DNA from: Fidelibacterota bacterium
GTDB taxonomy: Bacteria; Fidelibacterota; Marinisomatia; Marinisomatales; TCS55
Reading direction: 5' to 3'
Length of the DNA: 64,000 bases
Assembly: GCA_004124385.1 (NCBI GenBank)
Contig: SCKN01000003.1
Location: forward strand, 107,501 to 171,500
Both the position numbers and the translations under genes were made by a program. The notes beneath the pieces were generated by a model, which was given only the letters and a program-made list of their open reading frames with translations, was not told the DNA's origin and ran no database searches. Of the stretch, positions 1-9,827 are shown one piece after another; position 1 is the stretch's first letter; the number at the start of each line of letters is the position of its first letter.

Positions 1-988
<988 letters not shown>

Positions 989-1047
989 ATTTTTATCGTT
1001 ATGAAACAAGCCCGTCAATTTCCCATAATTTATTACCAAAAGAATTT

Positions 1048-1164
1048 TCCGGTGATTATGGCACAGGGGCAACACCCGTTCCCATCTCGAACACGGCAGT
1101 TAAGCCCTGTTGCGCCGATGGTACTGCGCGGGAGACTAGCGTGGGAGAGTAGGTCGTTGCCGGG
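1048..1164 (+). rRNA. rrf: 5S ribosomal RNA
   Basis: About 117 bases, starting some 60 bases after the 23S gene in the usual 23S-5S order. It carries the conserved loop text CCCATCTCGAACACG and GGGAGACTAGCGTGGGAGAGTAGG-like 3' arm. The ends are supported by the terminal helix: CCGGTGA at 1049-1055 pairs with TTGCCGG at 1157-1163. No tRNA lies between 23S and 5S. Confidence 0.95.
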
Positions 1165-1172
1165 AATATTTC

Positions 1173-1204
1173 AAAAAGCCCCGCATTTTGCGGGGCTTTT
1201 TTTA
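1173..1204 (+). terminator. Rho-independent terminator of the rRNA operon
   Basis: An 8-bp GC-rich stem, GCCCCGCA at 1178-1185 with TGCGGGGC at 1189-1196, has a three-base loop, is preceded by five A and followed by a run of T. It sits nine bases after the 5S gene and closes the rRNA operon. Confidence 0.9.
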
Positions 1205-1281
1205 TGTGTGATATAAATCAATTAATACATGAATTAATTTGGCTTATCCTGCATTAATCAGGTAAATTGTTTGTAGACGTT

Positions 1282-2472
1282 ATGATGAAGAGACTACAAA
1301 AAACGGTTTATGGCCTGTTTATATTCATCATGTTTTCAGGCAACAATCTTCAGGCACAATCTGCCACGTTGGAACCGGAACCAGGTTTCACTGAATATGC
1401 TACATATTATATTAGCAGTTTTGACCTCCAGACAGGTGCATCTAATTTTCAATTGTTCCGATTTCGACTGCATTCTAATAGTTATCCCGTTTATGTTAAA
1501 ATTGTATTTAATGCTTCCATGACGTCTCCTGCATTGGGGCTTCATTCGCAATCAGTTATTGTGGAATTGGAGACAGCTCCTTTCCAAATGAGTGCAGATA
1601 TTATTTTGGATAATCAGGATATGTCTACAACCACAACACATTTAATAGATGTTTCGGGGAATACAGTTCCTTTGAGTATAAGTATTAATGATATGATTGA
1701 TCCATCGCAATTTGACGAAATTTTAAGTTCGATTATTACAACAGGTAGATTAGCAGATGGTACCTATACATTTGAAGTTCAAGTTTTTAGTGGCCCTTCT
1801 GAAGATGACTTGTCCCTTACAGATTCTGAAAATATAAATCTTGTGGTTGAATCACCCGCCAATATCAGTTTGGAATCTCCAGGAGGAGCACTCGAAGATA
1901 CATCATTAACTGAAATTTATAATACATTTCCACTCTTTATTTGGTATTCTCAATTCTGTTCACAATGTGAAGCTGAAATCAGGGTTGCAGAATATGTTCA
2001 TGGCACACATTCATCGATCAATGAAGCAATAGAGGATGAAACAATGCTGCCATTTGATCAATCGGCCGGTTGGGAATTTGTAGGGAATGTTTCCAGTTTT
2101 CAATATCCCGTTTCCAATGCTCGTTTATTAGAGCATGACAAAATTTATGTATGGCAGGTTAGAGCTTCGCTACCAACGACTGTTGGAGCAGAAGAAATTA
2201 TTTCACAAGTATATGCCTTTAAAGTAGGTGATATCGGCGGAGCCAATCCAGTTCCTGCAGGTGTAAATCCTGTGATTCAAGTACTCGGGCAAGCATTGTC
2301 TTCTGATCAATACAGCTCATTGTTTGGTGCCGGTGGAGCTCTGGAAGGATTTAACCCCACAGGCAATATTGCGATTAACGGTGCTGTTGCGTCTGAATCA
2401 GATATTATGTATTTATTCAATCAAGTTATTAATCAAAATGCCTCAATAGTCAATATTTCTGTAGAAGAATGA
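1282..2472 (+). CDS. Exported FN3-like protein of unknown function
   Basis: A protein of about 396 residues. The chosen start, ATG at 1282 (or the next codon, 1285), gives a signal peptide, MMKRLQKTVYGLFIFIMFSG, that should be cleaved near LQAQ; an upstream TTG at 1267 is in frame but less likely. The middle looks like beta-sandwich repeats. The segment with PLFIWYSQFCSQCEAEIRVA and a later YVWQVRA has the 'P.F.W ... Y.W.V.A' pattern common in fibronectin-III-like exported proteins. Two cysteines form a CxxC pair (SQFCSQCE). It overlaps the FecR gene by four bases, so the two are almost certainly co-translated. I do not recognise a named family. It probably acts in the periplasm or at the outer surface with the proteins that follow. 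Confidence 0.75.
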   Translation: MMKRLQKTVYGLFIFIMFSGNNLQAQSATLEPEPGFTEYATYYISSFDLQTGASNFQLFRFRLHSNSYPVYVKIVFNASMTSPALGLHSQSVIVELETAPFQMSADIILDNQDMSTTTTHLIDVSGNTVPLSISINDMIDPSQFDEILSSIITTGRLADGTYTFEVQVFSGPSEDDLSLTDSENINLVVESPANISLESPGGALEDTSLTEIYNTFPLFIWYSQFCSQCEAEIRVAEYVHGTHSSINEAIEDETMLPFDQSAGWEFVGNVSSFQYPVSNARLLEHDKIYVWQVRASLPTTVGAEEIISQVYAFKVGDIGGANPVPAGVNPVIQVLGQALSSDQYSSLFGAGGALEGFNPTGNIAINGAVASESDIMYLFNQVINQNASIVNISVEE

Positions 2473-3155
2473 TGGATAAGACAAAACACATAATAATTTT
2501 ACTTTTGGTTTTAATGTGGTGTTCTCCGTTAGAAAGTGCTGCAAAAATAGCCGTTACCACAAAAGTATCCGGAACAGTAGATATCGAACAGGCGGGAAGC
2601 AGTGGTTTGTCAGCATTAAAACCCGGTACAATTTTATCGGATGGTGATCGAATTATTACAGGTAAAAATGGTTTTACAGCCTTGATCTATATTGATGACA
2701 AATCCATGGTGAAGATAATGGCTAATACTGAAATAATAATCAAGGGGACTCATTCGACGGGCTCTATTTCAAAACAAGTTAATATTGATCGTGGAACACT
2801 ACGAGCGCAAGTAAATAAACAGCGCAAAGGCAAATTTGTTGTGCAAAGTTCTACATCAGTTGCCTCGGTTAAAGGGACAAATTTCTGGATGATTACAGAT
2901 CCGGAAACAGGCGATGTGCTCATCGCGCTGGAGGGATTAGTCAGTCTGACAAACTTGGTAAGTGGTGAAACAACCGATGTGGGAGCTGGAACAACTGGTA
3001 CATCATCAACAGATGGAAGTGTAGAAACATCTGAAACAAACCCCAGCGATATCCCAACTGATCCAGATGAAAGCGATACTCCAATTAATCAGATTGAAAT
3101 CGAATTGGAAGGTCCCGACGGCGTAATTAAAACGTTAATGATTGATATTCAATAA
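2469..3155 (+). CDS. FecR-domain periplasmic protein
   Basis: A 228-residue exported protein. It has an N-terminal signal peptide (MDKTKHIIILLLVLMWCSP) and then a FecR domain, roughly residues 30-165. The marks are 'LKPGTILSDGDRIITGKNGF', 'LIYIDDKSMVKIMANTEI', and 'GTLRAQV...FVVQSSTSVASVKGTNFW', the typical tandem-strand beta fold of FecR. A low-complexity acidic Ser/Thr/Asp/Glu tail follows. Classic FecR proteins are anti-sigma regulators with a cytoplasmic N-terminus. This one lacks that part and is free in the periplasm, like the FecR proteins found next to CHASE2 cyclases. It starts within the stop of the upstream gene (ATGA overlap) and precedes the beta-barrel gene by 34 bases. Its ligand is unknown. 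Confidence 0.85.
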   Translation: MMDKTKHIIILLLVLMWCSPLESAAKIAVTTKVSGTVDIEQAGSSGLSALKPGTILSDGDRIITGKNGFTALIYIDDKSMVKIMANTEIIIKGTHSTGSISKQVNIDRGTLRAQVNKQRKGKFVVQSSTSVASVKGTNFWMITDPETGDVLIALEGLVSLTNLVSGETTDVGAGTTGTSSTDGSVETSETNPSDIPTDPDESDTPINQIEIELEGPDGVIKTLMIDIQ

Positions 3156-3189
3156 ATCACCTACCGTTTCATAAATTGTACTACTGTAA

Positions 3190-5907
3190 ATGATGAAACG
3201 GATTCAAATTGCTGCACTAATACTGCTCTCAAATCTTTTTGCTTTTAGCGGTTCATATCTTTATCATGAGCCTCCTTTGGATGTGCGCGTTGGGCAAGAC
3301 CTAATTCTTTCTGCCATGCCTGTGTCCGACAATCAAGTTGTTGAAGCGCAAGGATATTATAGAATAAAGGGTAATATAAGTTTTCAAGAAGTTCATTTAC
3401 AGAACGTTCAAGCTACTTGGGAAATGAAAATAAATGGCCGGGCTCTTTCTGAAAAAGGATTAGAATATTGTTTTATATTCAAAATGTCGGATGGAGGGAT
3501 GCTGGCATTTCCGAAAGAGAATCCATTAGAACAGCCGCATGTACTTGTTGTGCTACCCATGATTTTTCCTGAAAAAATTATTGACGTTATAGAACCAGTA
3601 TTTCAGCAAGAATTTGTTTCAGCTGAAATATTAATATTAGCTCCTGAACCTGAGGCCGAGATTAATCCTGATGATGCTGTGATTGCCTTAAGTTTATTTA
3701 ATATACCTGATGTGGATTCTGCGAGTATTCGTTTAGTTGTTGATGGTAAAGATGTCACTGAACAAGCAGAGATCAGCGGCGGCATTGTAACATATATACC
3801 CAAGCGCTTTAAAAAAGGAATTCATTCTGTGCAGTTGACATTATCTATGTTGGATGGGACACCTATTAAACCAATATCTTGGACATTTTCAGTTTTAGGC
3901 GGATTAGCCATAGCCGGGAACGTTGATTACAGAGGAGATATTTCTGCAAGATATTTGAATGAATATGTGGGTGAAAATTTTCTAAATGTAGGTGAATTAA
4001 GAGGGAATGCAGAAGTGTCCGTCGACTTTGGTAAGGTCAAAACCAGTTTCAGACAAACAACAAGAGATAATCCGTATCGGCAACCGTTGAATCGTTTTTC
4101 GACAGCTTTACAATTTGGAGAATTCTTGGATATCCGAATGGGTGATTTTTATAGGTCAATTTCACCCTATACTTTGGACGGCCGCCGGGTGAGAGGTTTG
4201 AGCATTGATATAGATCTCAAATTCGTAAGATTGGAAGTAATTCAAGGTCAACTAAATAGAAAAGTTCAGCATTTAAATAAAACGAATGGTGCTTTGTTGC
4301 TGCCTTTAAATCCCGGTAAGGTTGATACGTTGGGACAGCTTTCATTTACAATGGATAGGACAGGATATACATTTGATAGAGAAATAACACTTGCTCGATT
4401 GTCTATAGACCTTTTTTCGAAATTTCAAATGGGGATTCATATTATGAAAGCCAAGGATGATATTAATTCGGTCAATAAAGATATTTCTGGTGCATCGTTT
4501 AGTGTGGACAGTACGGACATTATGGTCAACGATAGCTTGTATAATATTGCAGTAGGAGATTATTCTTATAATTCATTTGCCAATGCAATAGAAGCAGTGG
4601 GTGGAGTAATTAATTTCCCCGATAAAAACTGGGGAGGGCGCACTCCGGAAGATAATATTGTTGTTGGTTTTGATATAGGCACTGTCAGGGATAAGAAGCG
4701 CCTCAAATTAGATTTCAGCTGGAACTTCAGCATGTATAATCGGGATATCTGGGATGGGCCTATGTCATTAGCACAAATGGATACAATTATTGATGATACT
4801 GCCGATGGATTTATTGCTCAATCCTATGATGAAGATGGAAACGTTTCTACTGTGGGAATTGACACAACACAAATACCTATTAATCCTGTTAATATTCAAA
4901 ATATATTTGTGTATAATATTAATACAACACCGCTAATTCCGTATGACTATTTCGGTGCTAAAGAATTTCCAATTACAACCTATGTAAACATGCCGTCTTC
5001 GGCATTTCATTTTCGCATAATGGGTAATTACAGATATAGTAAATTCACAATGGTTTACAGACAAATTGGTCCTGAATTCGTGTCACTTGCGAATCCGTAT
5101 TTGACAACAAATATTCGAGAGTTTGTTTTCACAAACAGACTTGCTTTGATTGAAAATAAATTATTGATTAGCGCTACATATAAATACAAAGATGATAAAA
5201 TATTACGTATAGTTAAGGAACCGTTAATAACGAAAACACTCGTGGCTAGCCTAACATTTATGCCGGGTGCTAATGCTCCGAGTTTTGTTGTCAATTTTCA
5301 AACTATTGGAAAAAATAACAGTAAGACAGAACTGGAAAAAGTAGGTCAAGAATGGCAGGATTTTCGCCAGGATTCACGAACCAATAATTCATTCTTTTCA
5401 GTAACATATCCTTTTTCAATGGGAAGAATTAAACATAATTTGAATGTGAATGTAAATAAAATTGTTAATGAAGACCAACTTGCAGGAGATCGCAAAACGG
5501 ATTATTTTTTCCAAAAGTCTGATTCCAAAACAATGTCTTTGGCGCTTTCATCTCATTTCTCAATACCATTACGAACGATTGCCAATTTCAGCAGGACATC
5601 CATTCAGGTTCCTGTACAGGATATAGATGGAAATATAAGTGCAAATGAATTGGTCTGGACATCCATAAGCGGAAATGGACATTATTCATTTTTTAATAAT
5701 AAACTTAAAGTAAACGCAGGTTTAACATATTTAACAAATAAAGGGACAACGCCCATTTCATTATATGGTTTTAAAAGTGGCGCAGATTACACTATTATAA
5801 ATGGAATGACTGCTTCATTATCAGGGCATGTACATATACGAGATGATAATAGTGGATTTTCTCTAAATACATCAGGTTTTTTATTTTCATTTAGATATAA
5901 TTTCTAA
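3190..5907 (+). CDS. Predicted outer-membrane beta-barrel protein
   Basis: A 905-residue protein with a signal peptide (MKRIQIAALILLSNLFAFSG) that I cannot assign to a named family. Residues about 20-235 look like periplasmic beta-sandwich domains, including an Ig-like segment with 'SLFNIPDVDSASIRLVVDG'. From about residue 240 to the end there are many alternating amphipathic strands with aromatic girdles, and the chain ends in 'FSFRYNF'. A terminal phenylalanine after an alternating strand is the usual signature of a beta-barrel recognised by the BAM complex. The length would allow a large barrel. Position between the FecR gene and the CHASE2 cyclase (five bases upstream of the latter) suggests it is the outer-membrane element of that system. 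The function is inferred from context only. Confidence 0.75.
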   Translation: MMKRIQIAALILLSNLFAFSGSYLYHEPPLDVRVGQDLILSAMPVSDNQVVEAQGYYRIKGNISFQEVHLQNVQATWEMKINGRALSEKGLEYCFIFKMSDGGMLAFPKENPLEQPHVLVVLPMIFPEKIIDVIEPVFQQEFVSAEILILAPEPEAEINPDDAVIALSLFNIPDVDSASIRLVVDGKDVTEQAEISGGIVTYIPKRFKKGIHSVQLTLSMLDGTPIKPISWTFSVLGGLAIAGNVDYRGDISARYLNEYVGENFLNVGELRGNAEVSVDFGKVKTSFRQTTRDNPYRQPLNRFSTALQFGEFLDIRMGDFYRSISPYTLDGRRVRGLSIDIDLKFVRLEVIQGQLNRKVQHLNKTNGALLLPLNPGKVDTLGQLSFTMDRTGYTFDREITLARLSIDLFSKFQMGIHIMKAKDDINSVNKDISGASFSVDSTDIMVNDSLYNIAVGDYSYNSFANAIEAVGGVINFPDKNWGGRTPEDNIVVGFDIGTVRDKKRLKLDFSWNFSMYNRDIWDGPMSLAQMDTIIDDTADGFIAQSYDEDGNVSTVGIDTTQIPINPVNIQNIFVYNINTTPLIPYDYFGAKEFPITTYVNMPSSAFHFRIMGNYRYSKFTMVYRQIGPEFVSLANPYLTTNIREFVFTNRLALIENKLLISATYKYKDDKILRIVKEPLITKTLVASLTFMPGANAPSFVVNFQTIGKNNSKTELEKVGQEWQDFRQDSRTNNSFFSVTYPFSMGRIKHNLNVNVNKIVNEDQLAGDRKTDYFFQKSDSKTMSLALSSHFSIPLRTIANFSRTSIQVPVQDIDGNISANELVWTSISGNGHYSFFNNKLKVNAGLTYLTNKGTTPISLYGFKSGADYTIINGMTASLSGHVHIRDDNSGFSLNTSGFLFSFRYNF

Positions 5908-5912
5908 TTGTT

Positions 5913-8474
5913 ATGGATGGTTTTCTTAAATATTTCAAAACTAGGTGGATTGGTTTTGTTTTAACATTATTTTCTATACTTTTGGTTTCGTTATTACACT
6001 GGGTGGGCGTTTTTGATATAATTGAAATGAAAACGTATGATTGGCGTTTTCATAAAGTTCGGGGTCCACTAACCGGTTGGACAGCAAGAGATTCTTCATT
6101 TGCGAAAATTGGGACGGACATTGTATTGTTGGAAGTGGATGATGAAGCGTGGCGGCTCGTGCCGGAACAATGGCCTTATCCTCGTGGAACAGTCTGGGCT
6201 AGGGTAATACGAAATCTTTATCAGGCCGGTGCAAAAGTAATTGCCTTCGATATTCAATTTGACTCTCAGGAAACTAAATCGGGACAGCTTCATGATTTTG
6301 TTAAAGATTTAGATCAAGAAAAGATTCTAAATATGATTCCCCAATATGGCGATACTCTTTTAGCCGGTGAAATTGCGAAAGCTTTGCCTTCATTAGTCCC
6401 TCGTCACGGGGATCAATTATTAGCTGAAGCCATTGCAGAAGCAAAAGCCCATGGAACAGAAGTGGTCATCAATGTAAAAATGGTTACGGAACCCAATAGA
6501 CAGCCCCCGCAATATATTTCATATCCCATTGATAGAATTATGGCTGTAAATCCGGAAACAGGATTAATCAATGACCAGATGGATGATGATGGATTTTCTC
6601 GACGTTATGCCATTGCCGGATATATGGCTCATGAACCGGAAAAAGCATATTTAACCTTGGGTATGAAAGCAGTAAAAGCATTTGCAGACCTACCGGATAC
6701 AACGGTGCCCAGGTATGATCCCGATGATCGAACATGGACATACGGTCCCTACACAATAAATGCCTATGGACGGAGTAACACGTTTTTGGTTAATTATTAT
6801 GGACCGGCATCTGGGTATAGATTGCAAGCGGAAGAAAATATTCCGCCTTGGGGAACATTTCCGCGATTTTCAGTTGCTCATGTTATTGATACTGAAGATA
6901 TTGATTTGCAAAATCCTCTAGAAGATGTAGACTGGATGACACAATTCCTACCCGGAGAAATTCCTGAATGGATTAATGCCATTGAAGATCCGGTTGACAG
7001 GGCAGCAACGATGGAAGCCTTGGGTGTTGGAGCAAATTTTGATGTAACTAAAACGCCTTTTTATAATAAGATCGTCGTCATCGGCGTAGCCGTGGAAGTT
7101 ATTCATGATGTAAAATCAACTCCTTACTACAATTATTTAGGTGTCCAACAGTTGACTCCCGGGATGGAGACCCACGCCAACGCCATCCAGACTGTACTCC
7201 ATAAAAACTTTATTAGTACGTTTGGTGGTGTCGTAACAGATTTATCTCGCCATGGTTTTCCTATTGCGCATTTTTTACTCATAACCTTATTGGCGCTTAT
7301 TGCGTTTTTTCTTCTGGATTATGTGAACCCAATCATTGCAGCTGTATCGGTATTTATCGAGGGTATTTTATACTTTGGATTTGTGTGCGGTGCTTTTATG
7401 AATGATTATTTTTGGATGGTTAAAATCTTTTTCAGCAGGGATAGTATTGCCCTGCCCGGCATTGGGGAAAGCTATGTTTTACCTATGGTGGCACCCATAG
7501 TTGGGATTGGTATTACCTATGTCAGCAATATTTTATATCGTGTTTTGAATGAACAGAAAGATAAAAAATTCCTTAAGGATACGTTTGGGGCTTATATATC
7601 TCCAGAATTAATTGATCAGATGTATGAAGAAAAACAAGAACCCAAATTAGGTGGAAATACCGGCTATCATACAGCATTCTTTTCTGATATTCAGAGTTTT
7701 TCAGCTTTTTCAGAAGTGATGGAACCAGAAGCCATGGTAAAACTGATGAATGAATACTTGACAGAAATGACCAACATTCTTTTGGATCATCAAGGAACAT
7801 TAGATAAATATATTGGCGATTCCATCGTGGCGTTTTATGGAGCGCCGGTAACTGTGGAAGAGCATGAATTGTTGGCGTGCAAAACTGCTCTTGCTATGGA
7901 AAAGAAAATTGTCGAATTACGTGAAAAATGGAGCCATGAAGATGATAAACCTGATCTGGTGCATCATCTGCGCCATCGAGTTGGGTTGAATTCCGGACCT
8001 ATGGTTACGGGAAATATGGGGTCAGAAATGCGCATGAACTATACCATGATGGGCGATACGGTGAATGTGGCTGCACGTCTCGAATCCTCGGCAAAACTAT
8101 ATGGCGTATATATCCAAGTTGCGGAAAATACATATAAAAAAGTGAAAGATGAGTTTGAGTGGCGGACTCTGGATTACGTACGCGTAAAAGGGAAAAAAGT
8201 CCCGGTGCATGTATACGAACTATTATCTGAAAAAGGACAATTAGATGATGAAACGTCTAAAATGATTGGTGTTTTTCATGAAGGTCTTGAATTGTATAAT
8301 GATCAAAAGTGGAATGATGCATTGAAAAAGTTTGAAGAATCTGCAACATTAGAAGATGAATTTCCCACACGTCTCACGACACCCAGCAAAGTGTATATTT
8401 TCCGCTGTAATCATTTTATAGAAAATTTGCCGGAAAAGGATTGGGATGGCGTTTGGACCCTGACAACTAAATAG
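5913..8474 (+). CDS. CHASE2-domain class III adenylate/guanylate cyclase
   Basis: An 853-residue membrane cyclase. A first membrane segment (about residues 14-33) leads to a large periplasmic CHASE2 sensor domain (about 35-440), with the family's 'VLLEVDDEAW' and 'GAKVIAFDIQFD' motifs. A cluster of membrane helices (about 449-545) follows, then a class III nucleotide cyclase domain. Metal-binding Asp592 (FFSDIQSF) and Asp636 (YIGDSIVAF) are present, as are Lys632 in DKYIGD, which favours ATP as substrate, and the MGDTVNVAARLE motif with the catalytic Asn and Arg. The enzyme should make cAMP in the cytoplasm in response to a periplasmic signal. A TPR-like tail of about 70 residues follows. The neighbouring FecR and barrel genes probably supply or transmit that signal. 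Adenylate rather than guanylate specificity is an inference. Confidence 0.92.
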   Translation: MDGFLKYFKTRWIGFVLTLFSILLVSLLHWVGVFDIIEMKTYDWRFHKVRGPLTGWTARDSSFAKIGTDIVLLEVDDEAWRLVPEQWPYPRGTVWARVIRNLYQAGAKVIAFDIQFDSQETKSGQLHDFVKDLDQEKILNMIPQYGDTLLAGEIAKALPSLVPRHGDQLLAEAIAEAKAHGTEVVINVKMVTEPNRQPPQYISYPIDRIMAVNPETGLINDQMDDDGFSRRYAIAGYMAHEPEKAYLTLGMKAVKAFADLPDTTVPRYDPDDRTWTYGPYTINAYGRSNTFLVNYYGPASGYRLQAEENIPPWGTFPRFSVAHVIDTEDIDLQNPLEDVDWMTQFLPGEIPEWINAIEDPVDRAATMEALGVGANFDVTKTPFYNKIVVIGVAVEVIHDVKSTPYYNYLGVQQLTPGMETHANAIQTVLHKNFISTFGGVVTDLSRHGFPIAHFLLITLLALIAFFLLDYVNPIIAAVSVFIEGILYFGFVCGAFMNDYFWMVKIFFSRDSIALPGIGESYVLPMVAPIVGIGITYVSNILYRVLNEQKDKKFLKDTFGAYISPELIDQMYEEKQEPKLGGNTGYHTAFFSDIQSFSAFSEVMEPEAMVKLMNEYLTEMTNILLDHQGTLDKYIGDSIVAFYGAPVTVEEHELLACKTALAMEKKIVELREKWSHEDDKPDLVHHLRHRVGLNSGPMVTGNMGSEMRMNYTMMGDTVNVAARLESSAKLYGVYIQVAENTYKKVKDEFEWRTLDYVRVKGKKVPVHVYELLSEKGQLDDETSKMIGVFHEGLELYNDQKWNDALKKFEESATLEDEFPTRLTTPSKVYIFRCNHFIENLPEKDWDGVWTLTTK

Positions 8475-8475
8475 A

Positions 8476-8775
8476 ATGATTGAACACGATAAAAGTCACC
8501 ACCGTTTCGTATGGCAATGCGGAAAATATGAAGCAGCATTAATGTATGCCGTAAAAGGTGATATTTTAGACTTTTACCATATCTATACTCCAGATCCATT
8601 TAGGGGAGGTGATATTTCCACTTCAATCTTAAAACACGCATTTGATTACGCCCGAGATAACGGTTATCATGTAGTTCCTTCCTGTCCCTATATCGCCGGA
8701 ACCTTTTTGGAGCGATTCCCGGAATACAAGGATTTGGTGGATGAGGGTGTTTTTCCCTTTACAGAAAAGGAGTGA
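8476..8775 (+). CDS. Small GNAT-like N-acetyltransferase
   Basis: A 99-residue protein of the compact GNAT subfamily (PF14542, YjdJ-like). The marks are 'FYHIYTPDPFRGGDISTSIL' (acetyl-CoA loop with R-G-G in place of the usual Q/R-x-x-G-x-G/A), 'HAFDYARDNGYHVVPSCPY' and 'FLERFPEYKDL'. The length is normal for this short family. The start lies one base after the cyclase stop, so it is the last gene of that operon. The substrate is unknown. Proteins of this type are widespread and often sit at the end of unrelated operons, so a link to cAMP signalling is not established. Confidence 0.85.
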   Translation: MIEHDKSHHRFVWQCGKYEAALMYAVKGDILDFYHIYTPDPFRGGDISTSILKHAFDYARDNGYHVVPSCPYIAGTFLERFPEYKDLVDEGVFPFTEKE

Positions 8776-8836
8776 GCAGCAGGATTATTAAGACAGTATG
8801 TTCTTTCCGGCAGGGTCTTAAGTATCAAAATACTGA

Positions 8837-9244
8837 TTAATCATACATGGGTCGTTCACCATCTTCATAAAACCAAAATCGAAGTTCATCTTCCATCCAA
8901 TAATATATTACCCCAATTACCATTTCGTCATTGAATGTAAATAATTCAGTTATAAATTTATCATCCATTTTGACGATAATTTGATGATCACCTCTATCTA
9001 ATTCAACATATAAAATATGCGCCAAACTCAATACGGGCTCTGAAGTAACAGCTCCATTAAAGAGTTTTTTATCATCAATTTTAATAGTTATGGTATCATC
9101 CTGAAAAAAATATTGAATATGAATTTCAAAATCTTCAATTGTGGAGGGAAAATCTTGAACAGTATTAATAGGTATTGATTTAAGCAATAGAGGTAGTTTA
9201 TCGTTTTCGCTATTATCGCAACTGAGACCTATTAATAAAACCAA
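8837..9244 (-). CDS. Hypothetical lipoprotein
   Basis: A 135-residue protein, possibly starting at a TTG codon (MVLLIGLSCDNSEND). The short hydrophobic lead with 'LIGLSC' looks like a lipobox, so the mature protein would be anchored through Cys9. This lead is unusually short. The rest has beta-strand character (FEIHIQYFFQDDTITIKIDD, 'HQIIVKMDDKFITELFTF') and ends with a tryptophan-rich segment. Its start overlaps the end of the upstream minus-strand fragment by 13 bases, which suggests translational coupling to a gene that is now broken. I do not recognise the family. It may itself be a fragment that lost its normal signal peptide. Confidence 0.5.
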   Translation of the reverse strand: MVLLIGLSCDNSENDKLPLLLKSIPINTVQDFPSTIEDFEIHIQYFFQDDTITIKIDDKKLFNGAVTSEPVLSLAHILYVELDRGDHQIIVKMDDKFITELFTFNDEMVIGVIYYWMEDELRFWFYEDGERPMYD

Positions 9245-9606
9245 TATAACATTGTCTTATTTGATACAATCTTTGGTTTAGAACCATTAATGGGAGAATA
9301 GTAAAGATTATAAAAATATATGCCAGAAGGTAATAGATTTCCATCTGATCTACGACCTTCCCATTTATATGAATGAACACCTTTTTCTAACGTTTCAAAT
9401 TTATCAGGAATTTGATCGGCAATAATTTTTGATGGATTCTCATAAATAAATATCACTTGATTCGATGGCGATGATTCATTACTAAAAGTTGTAACATCTG
9501 TTACCTGGTATGTCGCATTCTCAGCTTCTCTTGGATATATAATAAAACTATTATCAATATAGGAGGTGGATGGTTGTGTTGCCCGAAGTGTAAACGCCCC
9601 TCCATT
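9232..9606 (-). pseudogene. Remnant of a secreted protein with a FlgD-Ig-like C-terminal domain
   Basis: An open frame of about 125 codons without a convincing start; a stop codon precedes it at 9607-9609 and the only good ATG is at 9456. The end matches the FlgD-Ig / T9SS-type C-terminal domain: 'VIFIYENPSKIIADQI', 'GVHSYKWEGRRSDGNLLPSG' and 'IYFYNLYYSP'. The upstream 'YPREAENATYQVTD' belongs to the same domain or to a linker. A normal gene of this type would be hundreds of residues longer and begin with a signal peptide, so this is best read as the 3' remainder of a larger gene. It ends in 'NKTMLYWFY' rather than the usual 'TRKMVLLK'. Confidence 0.55.
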
Positions 9607-9827
9607 TTACTCCGTTGCGGGAAGGGATACAAGGAAAGAGCCAAGCAGTCGCTTGACACATTTAACAGAACGTTTCGAATTTGATAGAGTTTTTTTACAT
9701 TTTGAAAGGTGATATGTTATTACCATCTATTTATGTATGCTATCAATTTTGGAAGAATATAGTTATCAATCTAATTGAACAATTACCTCCATGAGCAATT
9801 CTATAATCCGTAATTTCTTTTTCTATT

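Noticed and set aside
8788-8834. Hairpin TTAAGAC/GTCTTAA and AGTAT/ATACT between convergent genes
   Set aside because: Could be a bidirectional terminator, but the stems are short and no T-run follows, so it is not listed.
9607-9827. TTGACA at 9653 as a promoter for porX
   Set aside because: No acceptable -10 element at normal spacing; the promoter cannot be fixed.
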